DNA of 55,712 nucleotides from Gammaproteobacteria bacterium (lineage in GTDB: Bacteria > Pseudomonadota > Gammaproteobacteria > Xanthomonadales > Wenzhouxiangellaceae), in the NCBI GenBank assembly GCA_003560975.1, contig PWJA01000176.1, positions 1 to 55,712 on the forward strand. Reading direction: 5' to 3'. Made by a program: the position numbers and the translations under genes. The notes under the pieces are model-generated. The model ran no database searches, had not been told where the DNA came from, and saw nothing but the letters and a program-made list of their open reading frames with translations. Positions 55,562 through 55,712 of this stretch are shown here, one piece after another (the first letter of the stretch is position 1; every line of letters starts with the position of its first letter).

Positions 55562-55712
55562 GGGCCCGCGCCGTCGACGGTGCAGCGGGTGAAGCAGGAA
55601 TCTCCTGCAGAATAGTAGTTTCTCCCATGGCGGATGGTTGGCAAGTGCCCAGCTGTATCCGGTAAGGTGCGCCGGTCAAGGCGAACTCGCCGCCTCTCTA
55701 AGTCCTTACAGC

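Overview
This is a high-GC chromosomal window that looks gammaproteobacterial (Xanthomonadales/Chromatiales-like; inferred from gene content only). It is mostly densely packed housekeeping genes. In order they are: Slp lipoprotein, FmdB zinc ribbon, SDR, HinT, MFS, CsiV-like, mfd, tRNA-Val(GAC), the thrS-infC-rpmI-rplT-pheS-pheT-ihfA-merR block, tRNA-Pro(GGG), folE2, a cell-wall cluster (mltD / M23 peptidase / unknown lipoprotein), the nqrABCDEF-apbE-nqrM operon, two divergent CBS-domain proteins, rnr-rlmB-deaminase, DUF4168, a sigma54-type two-component system, OmpA-family lipoprotein, rluB-scpB-scpA, yciI-bolA-ppiC-like, queF, smc-zipA-ligA, uspA, an unidentified multi-TM protein, and a large ExeM/NucH-type secreted nuclease with tandem repeat domains. 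The last ~1.7 kb is visibly AT-richer and looks horizontally acquired. I see no convincing new multi-gene system. The best non-routine signals are: (1) a 335-bp element at the left edge with perfect 35-bp terminal inverted repeats, nested internal palindromes, and a diverged end-copy after hinT, where both copies supply the TAG stop of the adjacent gene; (2) an attC-like 74-bp imperfect palindrome followed by a tandem GTTAGCC run, in the AT-rich right end; (3) a non-canonical ATC start for infC and a three-hairpin leader before rpmI; (4) a terminator-like hairpin in the divergent mltD/nqrA gap; (5) a 1.87-kb ORF for an unidentified membrane protein with a glycine-zipper region.
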